NCBI GenBank assembly: GCA_049487715.1
Contig: CP150550.1
Span: 496,001 to 560,000 of the forward strand
DNA length: 64,000 nucleotides
Origin: Pycnococcus provasolii
Lineage: Eukaryota; Chlorophyta; Pseudoscourfieldiophyceae; Pseudoscourfieldiales
Direction: 5' to 3'
Part shown: positions 19,526-28,951 of the stretch, piece after piece
Layout: the number at the start of each line of letters is the position of its first letter
How positions within the stretch are numbered: position 1 is the stretch's first letter
Position numbers and translations under genes: made by a program
Notes under the pieces: model-generated
Databases searched by the model: none
Seen by the model: only the letters and a program-made list of their open reading frames with translations
Told to the model about the DNA's origin: nothing

Positions 19526-20710
19526 ATGCCCTCCCATAATAATGCCTCCGCGAATCATACAGCTTCCAACGGCGACGGTGACGTCGACGGTGATGCGCGC
19601 ACTCGCAAGTTCCACGAGTTGAAGTCGTCGGGGTTTCTCGACGTACCTCCACGTAAACCTAAAGCATTCAAAAGCATACATTTAAATGCAAGTGCTGGCT
19701 CGTCTTTGCCTTTGCCTCATTCTGAGAATCTCGAGCTTGGGAGTGCTGCATCAGCATCCACGCACGCGTCTCGTCACCCGCTCCTGTACGGAATCCCGCC
19801 CGCGGAAAGACCGATCATCAAATTCACTAAGCACGATAAAGTGCCGCGCGCACTCAGACAAATTGCACTCGACGCGTGCTGCGAACTCGAACTCAGAAGC
19901 CTCAAGGCGACGGACGACGTCAAGCGGAGAAATGCCGCACTGGAAACCGCAGTCACGCGGGAAAACCTATTAGCAAACAGGGCAAATTCGAGGGTTGTGT
20001 ACAGCAACCAACTACAGAAACTCAAGGCGGAACTCAGCCGACCAACGAACGCTGCCTCCGCCGCCGCCTCCGCCGCTCCACCGGCGCCTGCTCCACTGCC
20101 GCCAACCGAGCACTCGCCGCTTGTGGAGTCGCTCCAAAAAACAGCACAAGGCGTGCACGTGCGCGGCGCCGGAGAGACGATACTCACGTGGGAACAAAAG
20201 TCCGCACATGAGGGTATGCGAACGAGCCTCGACTGCTCCATCATACGAGGCAGTGGTGCGAAATTCTTCGCGCCGCTCGTGCTTTGGCTCCGTGCCGAGG
20301 CGGATGCTGCGAGCCATCACCGTGCCCTTTGGAGTCTGCCAAAACAAAAGGAGGGTGACGAACCAAACACGCTCACAAAACATGCGGAATTTCACCGGCG
20401 TCACGCTGCAAGGCTGGATGCACTGTGCGAGGACATGTATCGTCCAGCAGCTGGTGCGGGTAAGCCGCTTGGCGGCTCGTTCGGACACTCTCCCGTGCCC
20501 CTGCCCAGGCCTGCAGATCCACAAGAACGCGCACTTTGGCACCCACCGAACGTCGCCGCGCTGGAAGCCGAGGAGAGAGCAGCCTTCCGGTCTCGGCAGG
20601 ATGTGCCCTTAGCAATTTCTCACGACGCATGGCTGCCTGAAGGGTGGCGGGCCGAACAGGCGGAGCTTCGTTTGCTTGAAGACGAAGAGGACGACAGGGT
20701 GTCGGCATAA
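19526..20710 (+). CDS. Hypothetical protein with coiled-coil centre
   Basis: 394 residues from ATG 19526. The N-terminal 80 residues are low complexity (Ala, Ser, Asn, Asp), with a HPLLYGIPPAERPIIKFTKH segment near 84-103. A helical region (about 105-170) follows, rich in Arg, Leu, Glu and Asn, then a Pro/Ala linker, and a C-terminal part with LTWEQKSAHEGMRTSLDCSI, HRRHAARLDALCEDMYRP and Trp-containing motifs that look conserved rather than random. No domain recognised; no signal peptide or membrane helix. The codon bias and clean start/stop support a real gene. Confidence 0.7.
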   Translation: MPSHNNASANHTASNGDGDVDGDARTRKFHELKSSGFLDVPPRKPKAFKSIHLNASAGSSLPLPHSENLELGSAASASTHASRHPLLYGIPPAERPIIKFTKHDKVPRALRQIALDACCELELRSLKATDDVKRRNAALETAVTRENLLANRANSRVVYSNQLQKLKAELSRPTNAASAAASAAPPAPAPLPPTEHSPLVESLQKTAQGVHVRGAGETILTWEQKSAHEGMRTSLDCSIIRGSGAKFFAPLVLWLRAEADAASHHRALWSLPKQKEGDEPNTLTKHAEFHRRHAARLDALCEDMYRPAAGAGKPLGGSFGHSPVPLPRPADPQERALWHPPNVAALEAEERAAFRSRQDVPLAISHDAWLPEGWRAEQAELRLLEDEEDDRVSA

Positions 20711-20780
20711 AGAGGCCTTGTAAAAGAAATCGCCTTGTAGGGTAGCTGTAACAAAAATCAACGACGAAATAATATTTTTT

Positions 20781-23777
20781 TCACTTAAATCTGCCGATGA
20801 CGCGCTCGATTGCCAACGCGAGCTCGCGCTGGCTGACCGTGCCATCGCCATCTGTGTCGAAGTCAGCCATAAGGCCAGCAAGCTCGTCGTCTGTGAGCGA
20901 CCATCCCAGCAAGCTGACACCTCTCCTCACCTCCTCAGCAGATAATCTACCGTCGCCGTCGCCATTGAAGAGGCGGAAGAGCTGACCGAACGACTTTGCA
21001 CGCTGCTCTGCTTTCATCGCGATGCGAGCAAGCAGGTCACCTTGCCTTGCAAAGTGCTGAGTTTCGCCCCACGCAGTCATCTTCTTTCCCGGCGTGGCGC
21101 TGAGCTCCGCCTCTCGCGCGAGGCGCTTGCGATCCTCGGCGAGATGTCTGAGCTGCTCCTGGTTGAGCGTTGACTCTCGGTGCGCCATTGGCGCCACGGT
21201 GGCCGAATCGTAACCCACGCGCGTGAGCGCGTTAGACAGCGCGTCCGCCACCTCCACTGGTGAAACATTGCCGTCGTTGTTCACGTCGAAGTACGCCATG
21301 AGCTTGTCAGCCTCGTCGTCTGAAAGCTGCCAACCGATGCGCGCCACCACGGAAACCACCTGCTCCTTCGTCACATTCTGCAGGTGAGCACCCCACTTGT
21401 CCGTGCCGTGTCCAAAGAGGGGGAGAATGCGAGATGCGGTGCTGAATCCACGCTGATGTGCCTTGCTCGCGATCGCCACGAGCAAATCGCCGCGATGCGC
21501 CGGATCGCCGCGCAGGACTCGCGATGGCGCAGCCGCCTGATCACCCTGCCCGCCAGCCCGCGGTGACAGCCAAGGCGCATTCGACACATTCGACGTGGGA
21601 GAGTACGAATCCGCCGGTGGTGGTAAAACTGGACTCCGGCCGAGTGCTCCCTGGCCGTAAAATGCTGTCGACAGTGCTGCAGCCAGAACGTACGGGCTCG
21701 CAAGGCCCGGCTGCTCTCCAACGGCGTCGAGCAGGAGCTGCGCCACGGTGTGAGAGACGGGTGCGCCAACATGCATGCTGAAGGCGATAACGCGGCTGAC
21801 ATCCAGGAATCCCGTGTCACTGTCCATGTATCGACGCAGAAGTGCGTCGACACGCGATGCTTTCTGATGCGCCTTGCGAGCGAGAATGAGCAAGGGCTGC
21901 GACGCAATCGGGTTGTACATCAGCTCCGACAGCTTCGTTGTCGTCGCGCTCTTGGCCGTAGGCTCGCTTGGCGTGAACGTGTCGCTTCCGAAGCGCGCAG
22001 CCAGCGTTCCGAGGGCGACGTCGCTAGAGTCGTGACCACCGGCGCCAATGCCGCCATCGTCGCTTTGCCGGAGAAAATGTGCAAGATGTCGAAAGTTGAT
22101 CCATCCGTCGCCATCCGGGTCGAGCAGGGTGTACAGCAGGTCAACAACCTCCTCCCCCAGGCTCGCGCCAATCGCCGAAAGGCCACGGCTGAGCTCTGAT
22201 CGACACACTCGGCCACTTGCGTCCATGTCGAGCATACGAAAGAAGGTTCGCACGTCGCGGCCACGCTCGAATGCCTTGGTTTCAATGAGCAGACGAAGCA
22301 GCTCCGGTGCACCGCGGCACATGTCAACTGCCGCGCGGTGCGACGTTCCAAGCGCCACGATAGCTGGCTCGGAACGCACGAGCTGCTCGAGGCGATCCGC
22401 CGCGCTCGCCGCGGCGTCGCCGCGGCCTCGCGGCGGGGTTGCCGCGAAGTGAACGTTGGCGGAACGTGCGCCACCGAGCGTGCGAGCTCCTCGTGTCGAG
22501 TACATGGAATGCGACGGCCGCGTTGCGTCGACGAGCGCAGTCCAGTCGAGCGTCAGGAGATCGAGCGCGTCGTCTGCATCCGTCTCCAGAGCTCGCAGCA
22601 TGCCAGCGCGTGCCGTGGCGCTCGCGTCGTTGGCGGCAACGCCGGGTGCGGGAAAGCGCTGCGCGAGCGCGACGAGCGACTGCGCGTCGGCGCCGATGGT
22701 CATGCCGAGTGCAAGAAGCGCTGCGCCGGCTTGCCTTGCTGTCGTCGTGCCCCTTTCGTCAGCCCCAGCACTGAGGAAGGCACGCGCCATGGCATGATGC
22801 GCGATGCCTCGTCCCTCGAGTGCAGCCGCGAGGCGCATCACCACGTCGTTCTTCGGTGTCATGTGAAGAGTTCGTGCAGCCGTGGGCTCGGCGTCGTGGT
22901 CCTGCGCGAGCTGCGGCGTCTCAGCGAACGCATTTGCTCTGCTGACTGGGGTCTGCGACCAGCACGGATTAATAGCTGCGGCGGCAACTGACTCCGCCGA
23001 CGACGCGAAGCCTCCCGATATCTCCGCTTGCCTCCGTGCCGCGGCAAGTTCGGGGTGAACAGCCTTGACGAACGCGGCATCGTCGACAATCAGCTCGCCT
23101 GGTCGCCCGAGTCGGCTTGGAAACCGCCTCGCAATGGCGTCGAGCTGTGGGTCGTCGAGCGCGACGCCAAGCATGTGAAGCCACTTGTCAAGCTCGGCCA
23201 CCGTGAGCGCCCCTCGGTCCGCCACGTCGAGTCGTCGTCCTCGTGCGAGCCACGAGCGCGCTTTGTTCGGTTGCATTATGGCAAGTCTCTGTGCAAGTTC
23301 TCCAATAACGTCCGCCTTGGACATGCTCGGCGGCCTTGTGGACCTAGCGAGTTCGTCGAAGAAGTTGGTTCGTCTGGTTCCGTGCTCTGTGTTTTCCGCA
23401 TCCATGGCGCACCGTGCCATGGTAGCAGCCATGCGCGCGGCACTCGTGGCTTGCACTTGCGCGAGTGCTGCGTGCAGCGCCATGGTTCTCTGCGGCGTGA
23501 ACGGCACACCTAGCGTGGCGAGTGCGGCTGCGAGGTCCGCACCGGATAGTGCGTCTGCCGTCCTGTGCGCTCTGAGAACTTTCGACAGGTCGATTCCTTT
23601 CGCTTGTGCTCTTTGCGTGATTTCCAGGCACGTGACTCCCCATGTGTTGGGTTCAAGGAATGTCGCTGACAATGACGATGATGATGAAGCACCACCACCC
23701 GTAGATGCCGCCGACTTTGATGACGACTGAGGCGTTTGAAATCCATAGTAGAAGCGGTGCGTCGAGCTGTGCGCCAT
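20781..23777 (-). CDS. Multi-EF-hand calcium-binding protein
   Basis: 998 residues from ATG 23777 (the frame is open another 73 codons upstream without an ATG-led reason to extend). At least four good EF-hand loops are seen: DMDASGRVCRSE (middle), DVNNDGNVSPVE, and the paired C-terminal loops NGDGDGRLSAEE and DTDGDGTVSQRE. A fifth, DPDGDGWINFRH, pairs with the first but has His in place of the usual Glu at loop position 12. The rest is helical with several more degenerate EF-like segments (for example RGALTVAELDKWLHMLG and TTARQAGAALLALG), so the protein is probably built wholly of EF-hand pairs, many silent. No membrane helix. A role as calcium sensor, possibly in the flagellum, is plausible but not shown. 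The stop is 70 bases from the convergent stop at 20710. Confidence 0.85.
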   Translation of the reverse strand: MAHSSTHRFYYGFQTPQSSSKSAASTGGGASSSSSLSATFLEPNTWGVTCLEITQRAQAKGIDLSKVLRAHRTADALSGADLAAALATLGVPFTPQRTMALHAALAQVQATSAARMAATMARCAMDAENTEHGTRRTNFFDELARSTRPPSMSKADVIGELAQRLAIMQPNKARSWLARGRRLDVADRGALTVAELDKWLHMLGVALDDPQLDAIARRFPSRLGRPGELIVDDAAFVKAVHPELAAARRQAEISGGFASSAESVAAAAINPCWSQTPVSRANAFAETPQLAQDHDAEPTAARTLHMTPKNDVVMRLAAALEGRGIAHHAMARAFLSAGADERGTTTARQAGAALLALGMTIGADAQSLVALAQRFPAPGVAANDASATARAGMLRALETDADDALDLLTLDWTALVDATRPSHSMYSTRGARTLGGARSANVHFAATPPRGRGDAAASAADRLEQLVRSEPAIVALGTSHRAAVDMCRGAPELLRLLIETKAFERGRDVRTFFRMLDMDASGRVCRSELSRGLSAIGASLGEEVVDLLYTLLDPDGDGWINFRHLAHFLRQSDDGGIGAGGHDSSDVALGTLAARFGSDTFTPSEPTAKSATTTKLSELMYNPIASQPLLILARKAHQKASRVDALLRRYMDSDTGFLDVSRVIAFSMHVGAPVSHTVAQLLLDAVGEQPGLASPYVLAAALSTAFYGQGALGRSPVLPPPADSYSPTSNVSNAPWLSPRAGGQGDQAAAPSRVLRGDPAHRGDLLVAIASKAHQRGFSTASRILPLFGHGTDKWGAHLQNVTKEQVVSVVARIGWQLSDDEADKLMAYFDVNNDGNVSPVEVADALSNALTRVGYDSATVAPMAHRESTLNQEQLRHLAEDRKRLAREAELSATPGKKMTAWGETQHFARQGDLLARIAMKAEQRAKSFGQLFRLFNGDGDGRLSAEEVRRGVSLLGWSLTDDELAGLMADFDTDGDGTVSQRELALAIERVIGRFK

Positions 23778-24762
23778 GACAAGAGCTCTTTCACAAGACA
23801 AGCAATGAGGAGTGCCGACAAGAGCGAGCGAGCCGAAGGAGGGCGACAGACAGGTACCTGACAGGGTTATGCGAGAGGCCGAGCTGAGCGGAAAAGGCCT
23901 TGACCGACGGCGGGATGGAAGGATGGATCCCAATGGGTCCCGCCGAGCACAACTCCTCCGAGCCGGCGACGGGCAGAGATGCACAACACACAACAACGAC
24001 AGATACGACGACAGATACGACGACTACATAGATGCTCTCCTTCTTCGCTGTGTTGACCACCTTGTTCATCGAGCATTATTTATTTATTTTACCACAAGTC
24101 CACATTTAACATTTTCATCTGTAGTACTAATGACCACCTTGATCATCGAGCAAAACAGCATGAACATGATTACATGAACATTAAAATGACCATGATTCCA
24201 TGAACATATGCACGCACGTTGGCAACAGAGTGGCAACACGCACGCAACCTTAAAGGTTTACCGGGTAGAGCAAGTCGACCGACGGAGGGCAAGTTCTGAG
24301 GGCAAGTGGCAAGTGGCATGGCGGCGACGGATGGAACGAGAAAGGCGCGAGAGTGCCTTGGCGCCGTGCAAGACGCCATGAATTCATGCATGAGGTTGAG
24401 CCTTGAGGGAGGGAGGGGGCAGGCCTAACCCTAACCCTAACCTCCGTAACCCTAACCCATATCCCGCGTCCCCCCACTCTCCCAAGCAAGAATCAGTTAT
24501 CACTTATCAGGCTTTCAAGGGACCAAAATCACCCCTTTGTTGAAGCAGATGGTACATAAATATAAAACCCAACAATCCACAAACAACCCAATTCCCAAAC
24601 AAAACATGGACCAACCTTCCCACGCAAAGGAGTGGTTTGGATTCCAAACAAGGAAGGCCTGCTTCGTTCCCCCCCCCCCCCTTCAGGCATTTTCCTTCCC
24701 GCTTTCCCCTCCCTCCTCCAGGCTCCACGGGTCTGCTTTGACAGCTCTTGCTCATTCTTCCC
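23778..24762. promoter_or_regulatory. Divergent promoter region (EF-hand gene / SH3 membrane protein gene)
   Basis: No gene supported. It contains two CCCTAA blocks at 24424-24458 (listed separately), a half-site of the CCTGCTT motif at about 24656 and a poly-C run at about 24670-24681. Confidence 0.45.
24424..24458 (+). repeat. Interstitial telomere-type repeat, two (CCCTAA)n blocks
   Basis: Blocks at 24424-24442 and 24446-24458 with the spacer CCG-like, about 300 bases before the likely first exon of the next + strand gene, CCCTAA on the coding strand of that gene. Confidence 0.75.
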
Positions 24763-25114
24763 ATGGCTGCTCTGCTCATGGCTCGTTTGATGTTCGTTTG
24801 GTTCTTGGTTGTCTTCTTCCTCTTGTGGATCGCTTGGTGTTGTTGTCGCATCGTCATCAGTGTCATCAGTGTCGTCAGTGTCACATCTGAGTAGTGGTAA
24901 TGGTAATGGTGGTGGTAATGGTAATGGTGGTGGTGGTAATGGGGATGGTGGTGTGAATTGGGACTCGAGGGTGGTGGTGTTGGTGGGGAATGCTGCGATT
25001 CCGCCGCAAATTGAGATTGGTTCGCCGGCTCATCATCTACCTGCTGCTGCATCTGCTCGTCATGATCATCAGAGCCGTCGTCGTCGTCGACAAAAGTTTT
25101 CTAGACGTCAGCTG

Positions 25115-27805
25115 ATGACGATGAGGAGAACCCTTCTTCAAGAACAGCAGCAGCAACAACAAGTTGGTGGCCTCTTCTCGCTCGATGTTCAGCAGGAGTG
25201 CAATTATCCCGCAATTGGTGGACAGGCGACGTCGATGCGCGTCTCCGTCGTGCACCCGGCGGACGGAACGCGCGTCTTTGGAATATGCAAACGTGGCGTG
25301 TTACCTGGTACGCCGCTCGTTCTCGAGGGACTGGCGCTGCAGATTGTGTGCCCGGACGTCAAGGCGGAATGCCCAGACACACCCATCATATATCCGAATT
25401 TCGACAACAATGACGACGTCGTGGCGAAAAGTTCCATCCCAATCCAGCCTTCTTCTTCAACAACAGACAACAACAATGTGGCTGAAGATGAATCTCTGCC
25501 GTTAGGAATTGGTCCAGATGGCCTGCTACTAACATCGCCACCATCGTCCTCTCCTCCTCCCGTCGAAAGTACAGCCGTCTCGTCGTCATGTCCGTACAAA
25601 TTCAATCTCACGCTCACGACAGTCATCATTGCGTGCGTGGCTACAATCCTCCTAGGCCTCTTCCTCTTCGTGTACGTTCCCGTGCGCGTGATCAAAGCAC
25701 GAGTCAGGCGCTACTACACAGGAGCAGGTGCCAAGCCTGCGCCGTACCTGCCAAGTCTCGCACGTGTACACCCAGTTCTCGGTCTGTGCGAGCCGACGCA
25801 CTACCTACCAACTCTCGTGCGCACTATGCTACTTCTGCTATTCGAAGGAGCACTTGCGCTTGCCGCCGCGAGCTTCGAGGTGGCACCACTACCAATGGCA
25901 TGCAGCCACGAGGCTGTGGCGTTGTCAACCGCAGATGCGGTGCGTGCGAAGAGTGCAGCAGAGGTGGAAGGTGGATATGCCGTCGACGACGACAACCAGC
26001 TCATCTTGTACGGGCGAGTGCGTTGGCTGCCCCTCGTCTTGCGTGGCATCTCAGCAGCCGTTCTTGCTTGTCTGTGCCACTACTTTGCCGCGACGATCAT
26101 CGCACGCATCTTGCACATCCGAAAGTACGGAGGAGGAGGAGGGCACAGCGCATCACAGCAGCAGCAGCGTGAAGCGGAGACGACAACAAAAAAATGTGGG
26201 TGCTGCACACCTAAAGTCACGTACGTCGTCACGCTGTTCGTACTTCCGTTCCTTGCACTCGCAATCATCTACGGTGTGGGAATCTACTTTACGGGAGCAC
26301 CTCTCGCGCTCGGCGCGTGGGCACTCAGTTTGTGCTTAAGCTTACTGGTGCTATGGCCAATCATCTCCGCGATTGCAGTTTTCGGATGGCGCGAGGATGG
26401 CTCGACTGGCGCACCTCTCCTGACGCCCGGTTCTCTCGAGAGAATGGAGGCGGCTGGCAAGAGCTTACCACCAATGATGCCACCGCAACAACCACCGAAA
26501 CCAACAGATTTGGTATTGGCAAGCCCATCCTTTTCGTTTGGAGGAGAGACGATGACTGAATCGACAACGAATCGAGGGGGGGATGCGTTCGCTGAGGCGA
26601 TTGCGGCAATGGGAGGAGGAACGGACCGCTCATCTAATGGATTGACGAGTCCAACGAGCCAGCCAAGCCCATCGATTCGTGATGCCGCCGGCGTTCCAGT
26701 ACCTCCCGTGTCGTCGCCAATGTCGTCGCCTCTGCGGGATGCCGCCGGTGTACCGACATCGACGTCTGGAGGAGTCGACTTCTTCTCGACGCCATCTCTA
26801 CAGCTCAGCCCGCGCACCGATGGATTTCCCAGCAGCAATCAATCCCCACGACCGTCGCCGTTCAACAACAAGAACGATGACTACCACACGCCACCTGCTA
26901 TAGGTGCAGCGGCCACAGGCGACAGATCGGCGGAGGAGACGCGTTCGTTGCCGCCGTCCGGGACGATAGCAGCCGAGGAGTCGGACGCCGACTTGCTCAA
27001 GTCTGCGCTTTTCATGCTGCTTGCAACCGACGGTCGTGAGGGCGCATCGTCGGCAGCCAGCAGTGCATTTGGATCTGACACAGCACGGCGCCAAGTGCGA
27101 AGTGAGCTTCGCCGTCTGCTAGCATCGCCGCGTGGACGCGCAGTTGCGCGACGCTGGACTGCTGAGCAGGCGCAAGCTCTCGAGAAAGAGCACGGCGGCA
27201 AGCCAAGCAGAACACCTAGCGAAATGCTGGCGCGCGTGCTGGCAAATGTTGCAAGCGATGACAGCATGCTAAGCGCGCGCTCGAACGCTACAGAGAGCCG
27301 AGGCGACCGCCGCGCATCACGGCGGGACAGCCGCGACAGCACGACGAGTTCGCTACGCGATGAGTTGCACCGTGTTGCGCGCAAGGTGAGCTCGCTGAGG
27401 GCTGTATTCGAGCACCGCCGGAGCACGACGCCGCCTCACCACCTCAACAACGACGTTGCCGTGGCGGCAGCCAGCGCGGCGGCGAATGCAGTCAGCGCGG
27501 CGCTGTCGCCGCGCGAAGATGCCGCTGCCGCCGTTTCTCCTCCAGGGGCGAATCCAAGCGAGTCGTCACCACCGAGCCAGGGCAGTGGGTCGCCGCTCTC
27601 CGCCAGCGCCCACCCGCACCAACTGCTGTACGACTTTGTTGCGGAGGCTCCTGGTGAGCTCAGCGTTGGCAAGGGTGAGGAGGTGTTCGTCGTCGACGAA
27701 GGCGAACCTGGTACGTCGAGTGGCTGGAGTCTCGTGCGTATGCACAAGGATGGATCCACCGTTGTTGGCTACGTGCCTTCATCGTTTTTGACAGCGAGTT
27801 ACTAG
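25115..27805 (+). CDS. Polytopic membrane protein with C-terminal SH3 domain (5' end incomplete)
   Basis: The frame is open from 24809, but the first in-frame ATG is 25115 (896 residues). A separate frame from ATG 24763 encodes a strongly hydrophobic signal-peptide-like leader (starts MAALLMARLMFVWFLVV) that stops at 24892, so a spliced 5' exon is likely. After the start comes a Cys-containing ectodomain: C-NYPAIGG, VFGICKRG, LQIVCPDVKAECPD, whose Cys spacing loosely resembles the tail of leishmanolysin (M8) proteins. About five membrane segments follow (near TTVIIACVATILLGLFLFVY, MLLLLFEGALALAAAS, and three more before residue 500). The cytosolic half is Ser/Pro-rich, and the last 60 residues are an SH3 domain (LLYDFVAEAPGELSVGKGE ... 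GYVPSSFL). SH3 domains bind proline-rich partners in signalling and cytoskeleton control. A membrane sensor or adaptor is inferred. Confidence 0.75.
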   Translation: MTMRRTLLQEQQQQQQVGGLFSLDVQQECNYPAIGGQATSMRVSVVHPADGTRVFGICKRGVLPGTPLVLEGLALQIVCPDVKAECPDTPIIYPNFDNNDDVVAKSSIPIQPSSSTTDNNNVAEDESLPLGIGPDGLLLTSPPSSSPPPVESTAVSSSCPYKFNLTLTTVIIACVATILLGLFLFVYVPVRVIKARVRRYYTGAGAKPAPYLPSLARVHPVLGLCEPTHYLPTLVRTMLLLLFEGALALAAASFEVAPLPMACSHEAVALSTADAVRAKSAAEVEGGYAVDDDNQLILYGRVRWLPLVLRGISAAVLACLCHYFAATIIARILHIRKYGGGGGHSASQQQQREAETTTKKCGCCTPKVTYVVTLFVLPFLALAIIYGVGIYFTGAPLALGAWALSLCLSLLVLWPIISAIAVFGWREDGSTGAPLLTPGSLERMEAAGKSLPPMMPPQQPPKPTDLVLASPSFSFGGETMTESTTNRGGDAFAEAIAAMGGGTDRSSNGLTSPTSQPSPSIRDAAGVPVPPVSSPMSSPLRDAAGVPTSTSGGVDFFSTPSLQLSPRTDGFPSSNQSPRPSPFNNKNDDYHTPPAIGAAATGDRSAEETRSLPPSGTIAAEESDADLLKSALFMLLATDGREGASSAASSAFGSDTARRQVRSELRRLLASPRGRAVARRWTAEQAQALEKEHGGKPSRTPSEMLARVLANVASDDSMLSARSNATESRGDRRASRRDSRDSTTSSLRDELHRVARKVSSLRAVFEHRRSTTPPHHLNNDVAVAAASAAANAVSAALSPREDAAAAVSPPGANPSESSPPSQGSGSPLSASAHPHQLLYDFVAEAPGELSVGKGEEVFVVDEGEPGTSSGWSLVRMHKDGSTVVGYVPSSFLTASY

Positions 27806-27930
27806 GAGTTGCTGGAGGAGTAGGTTTGTGCGCATTAAAGGGAACGAGATTAAGTACATGGTTGTGTGTGAAGGCAACCGACCGGTGACGCCAAAATCAG
27901 TTAAACGTTTGTGTTGTGAAAGATTAGCTA

Positions 27931-28680
27931 TCACCGCTTTTTACCAAACAAGCTCGTTAGAGACACTTTTGCCTTGCCAACGGGTGCCTTGCTTCGTTTC
28001 GACGGACGTTCATTTTCCGTCTTGACATCGTCGCCATTGCGCGCCTCTGGGCCCTTATCCGGCTGCGCACGTTTCCGTCCTTTCTCATTCTCGTACGCGT
28101 CTAGCAGTGCAACAAGTTCCTCGCCCGTCTCCTCGTCCTCGCACGCCTCTGCGAAATCGCGCGCCGTCGCGTCTTGCGCGTCTGCGGCTTCCGTGTCAAC
28201 ATTTCTTGCGAGAAGTGCTTTCACGATGGCGACGTCTTTCGCGCCGTGCGTTCCCTCGCACGCCATGATGAGGGGCGTCGCCTCCCCCGCGTCTGTTCGT
28301 GCGTTGGCATCCGCGCCGTGCTCTAACAGGAGGTTGACAAGGTCGGGATGTCCCGATTCGACCGCCCAAAACAGAGCTGTGAACCCGTCGGAGTCTGAAA
28401 ATTCGACGGGCGCGGAGTTTTCCAGTAGCAGAGAGGCCATGTCAACGTGTCCGTTGGAGCACGCCGCCCAGAGAGCGGTCGCGAGTTCGTCCTGGTCAAT
28501 CTTCGTATGCTGTTCATCCGCCGACGCCGACGAACTTCTCCTGTGGGCGTTGATGACATCGCGAGCAGCTTGGACGTCGTTGTCGCGCGCCGCTTCGACG
28601 AGGCTGGAGAGACTGGGTTCTCCTGCAGAAGTGTGCGTGTCCGCGCCACCGCCGCCGCCGCCGCCGCCGCCGCCACGCAT
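27931..28680 (-). CDS. Ankyrin-repeat protein
   Basis: ATG at 28680, 249 residues, beginning with a Gly run. Residues about 30-180 hold four to five ankyrin repeats; clearest are TALWAACSNGHVDMASLLLE, FTALFWAVESGHPDLVNLLL and TPLIMACEGTHGAKDVAIVK. The C-terminus is Lys/Arg-rich (nuclear-localisation-like) and ends SLTSLFGKKR. Ankyrin repeats bind other proteins; the partner is unknown. It converges with the SH3 membrane protein gene (126-base gap) and is divergent from the cysteine-synthase-like gene. Confidence 0.85.
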   Translation of the reverse strand: MRGGGGGGGGGGADTHTSAGEPSLSSLVEAARDNDVQAARDVINAHRRSSSASADEQHTKIDQDELATALWAACSNGHVDMASLLLENSAPVEFSDSDGFTALFWAVESGHPDLVNLLLEHGADANARTDAGEATPLIMACEGTHGAKDVAIVKALLARNVDTEAADAQDATARDFAEACEDEETGEELVALLDAYENEKGRKRAQPDKGPEARNGDDVKTENERPSKRSKAPVGKAKVSLTSLFGKKR

Positions 28681-28951
28681 GCTCAACAAGGGAAAAGTGA
28701 CCGAAATAAAACAAAATACCAAAGGGGAACGAAAAAATGGAAACCCCCGAACTTTGAAATCCTGAAAAAAACTCTTAACCCCTAATCAGATCAGATTTTA
28801 GATTTCCCCTTCTGAGATTTTTCTCCCTTTTTCTGTGTCCTTCATTCCACACAACACAGCACAGCACAAGCACGTCAATGGCGGCGTCGCTGACATGACG
28901 TCTCTCGTTCCATGAAGAACGCATGTCTCTGGTGATACCCCGCTCTTTTAT

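Noticed and set aside
27806-27930. Possible fifth copy of the dispersed element after the ankyrin gene (CACCGGTCGG...TTCACACA on the minus strand)
   Set aside because: Only short matches, below what I would accept by eye.
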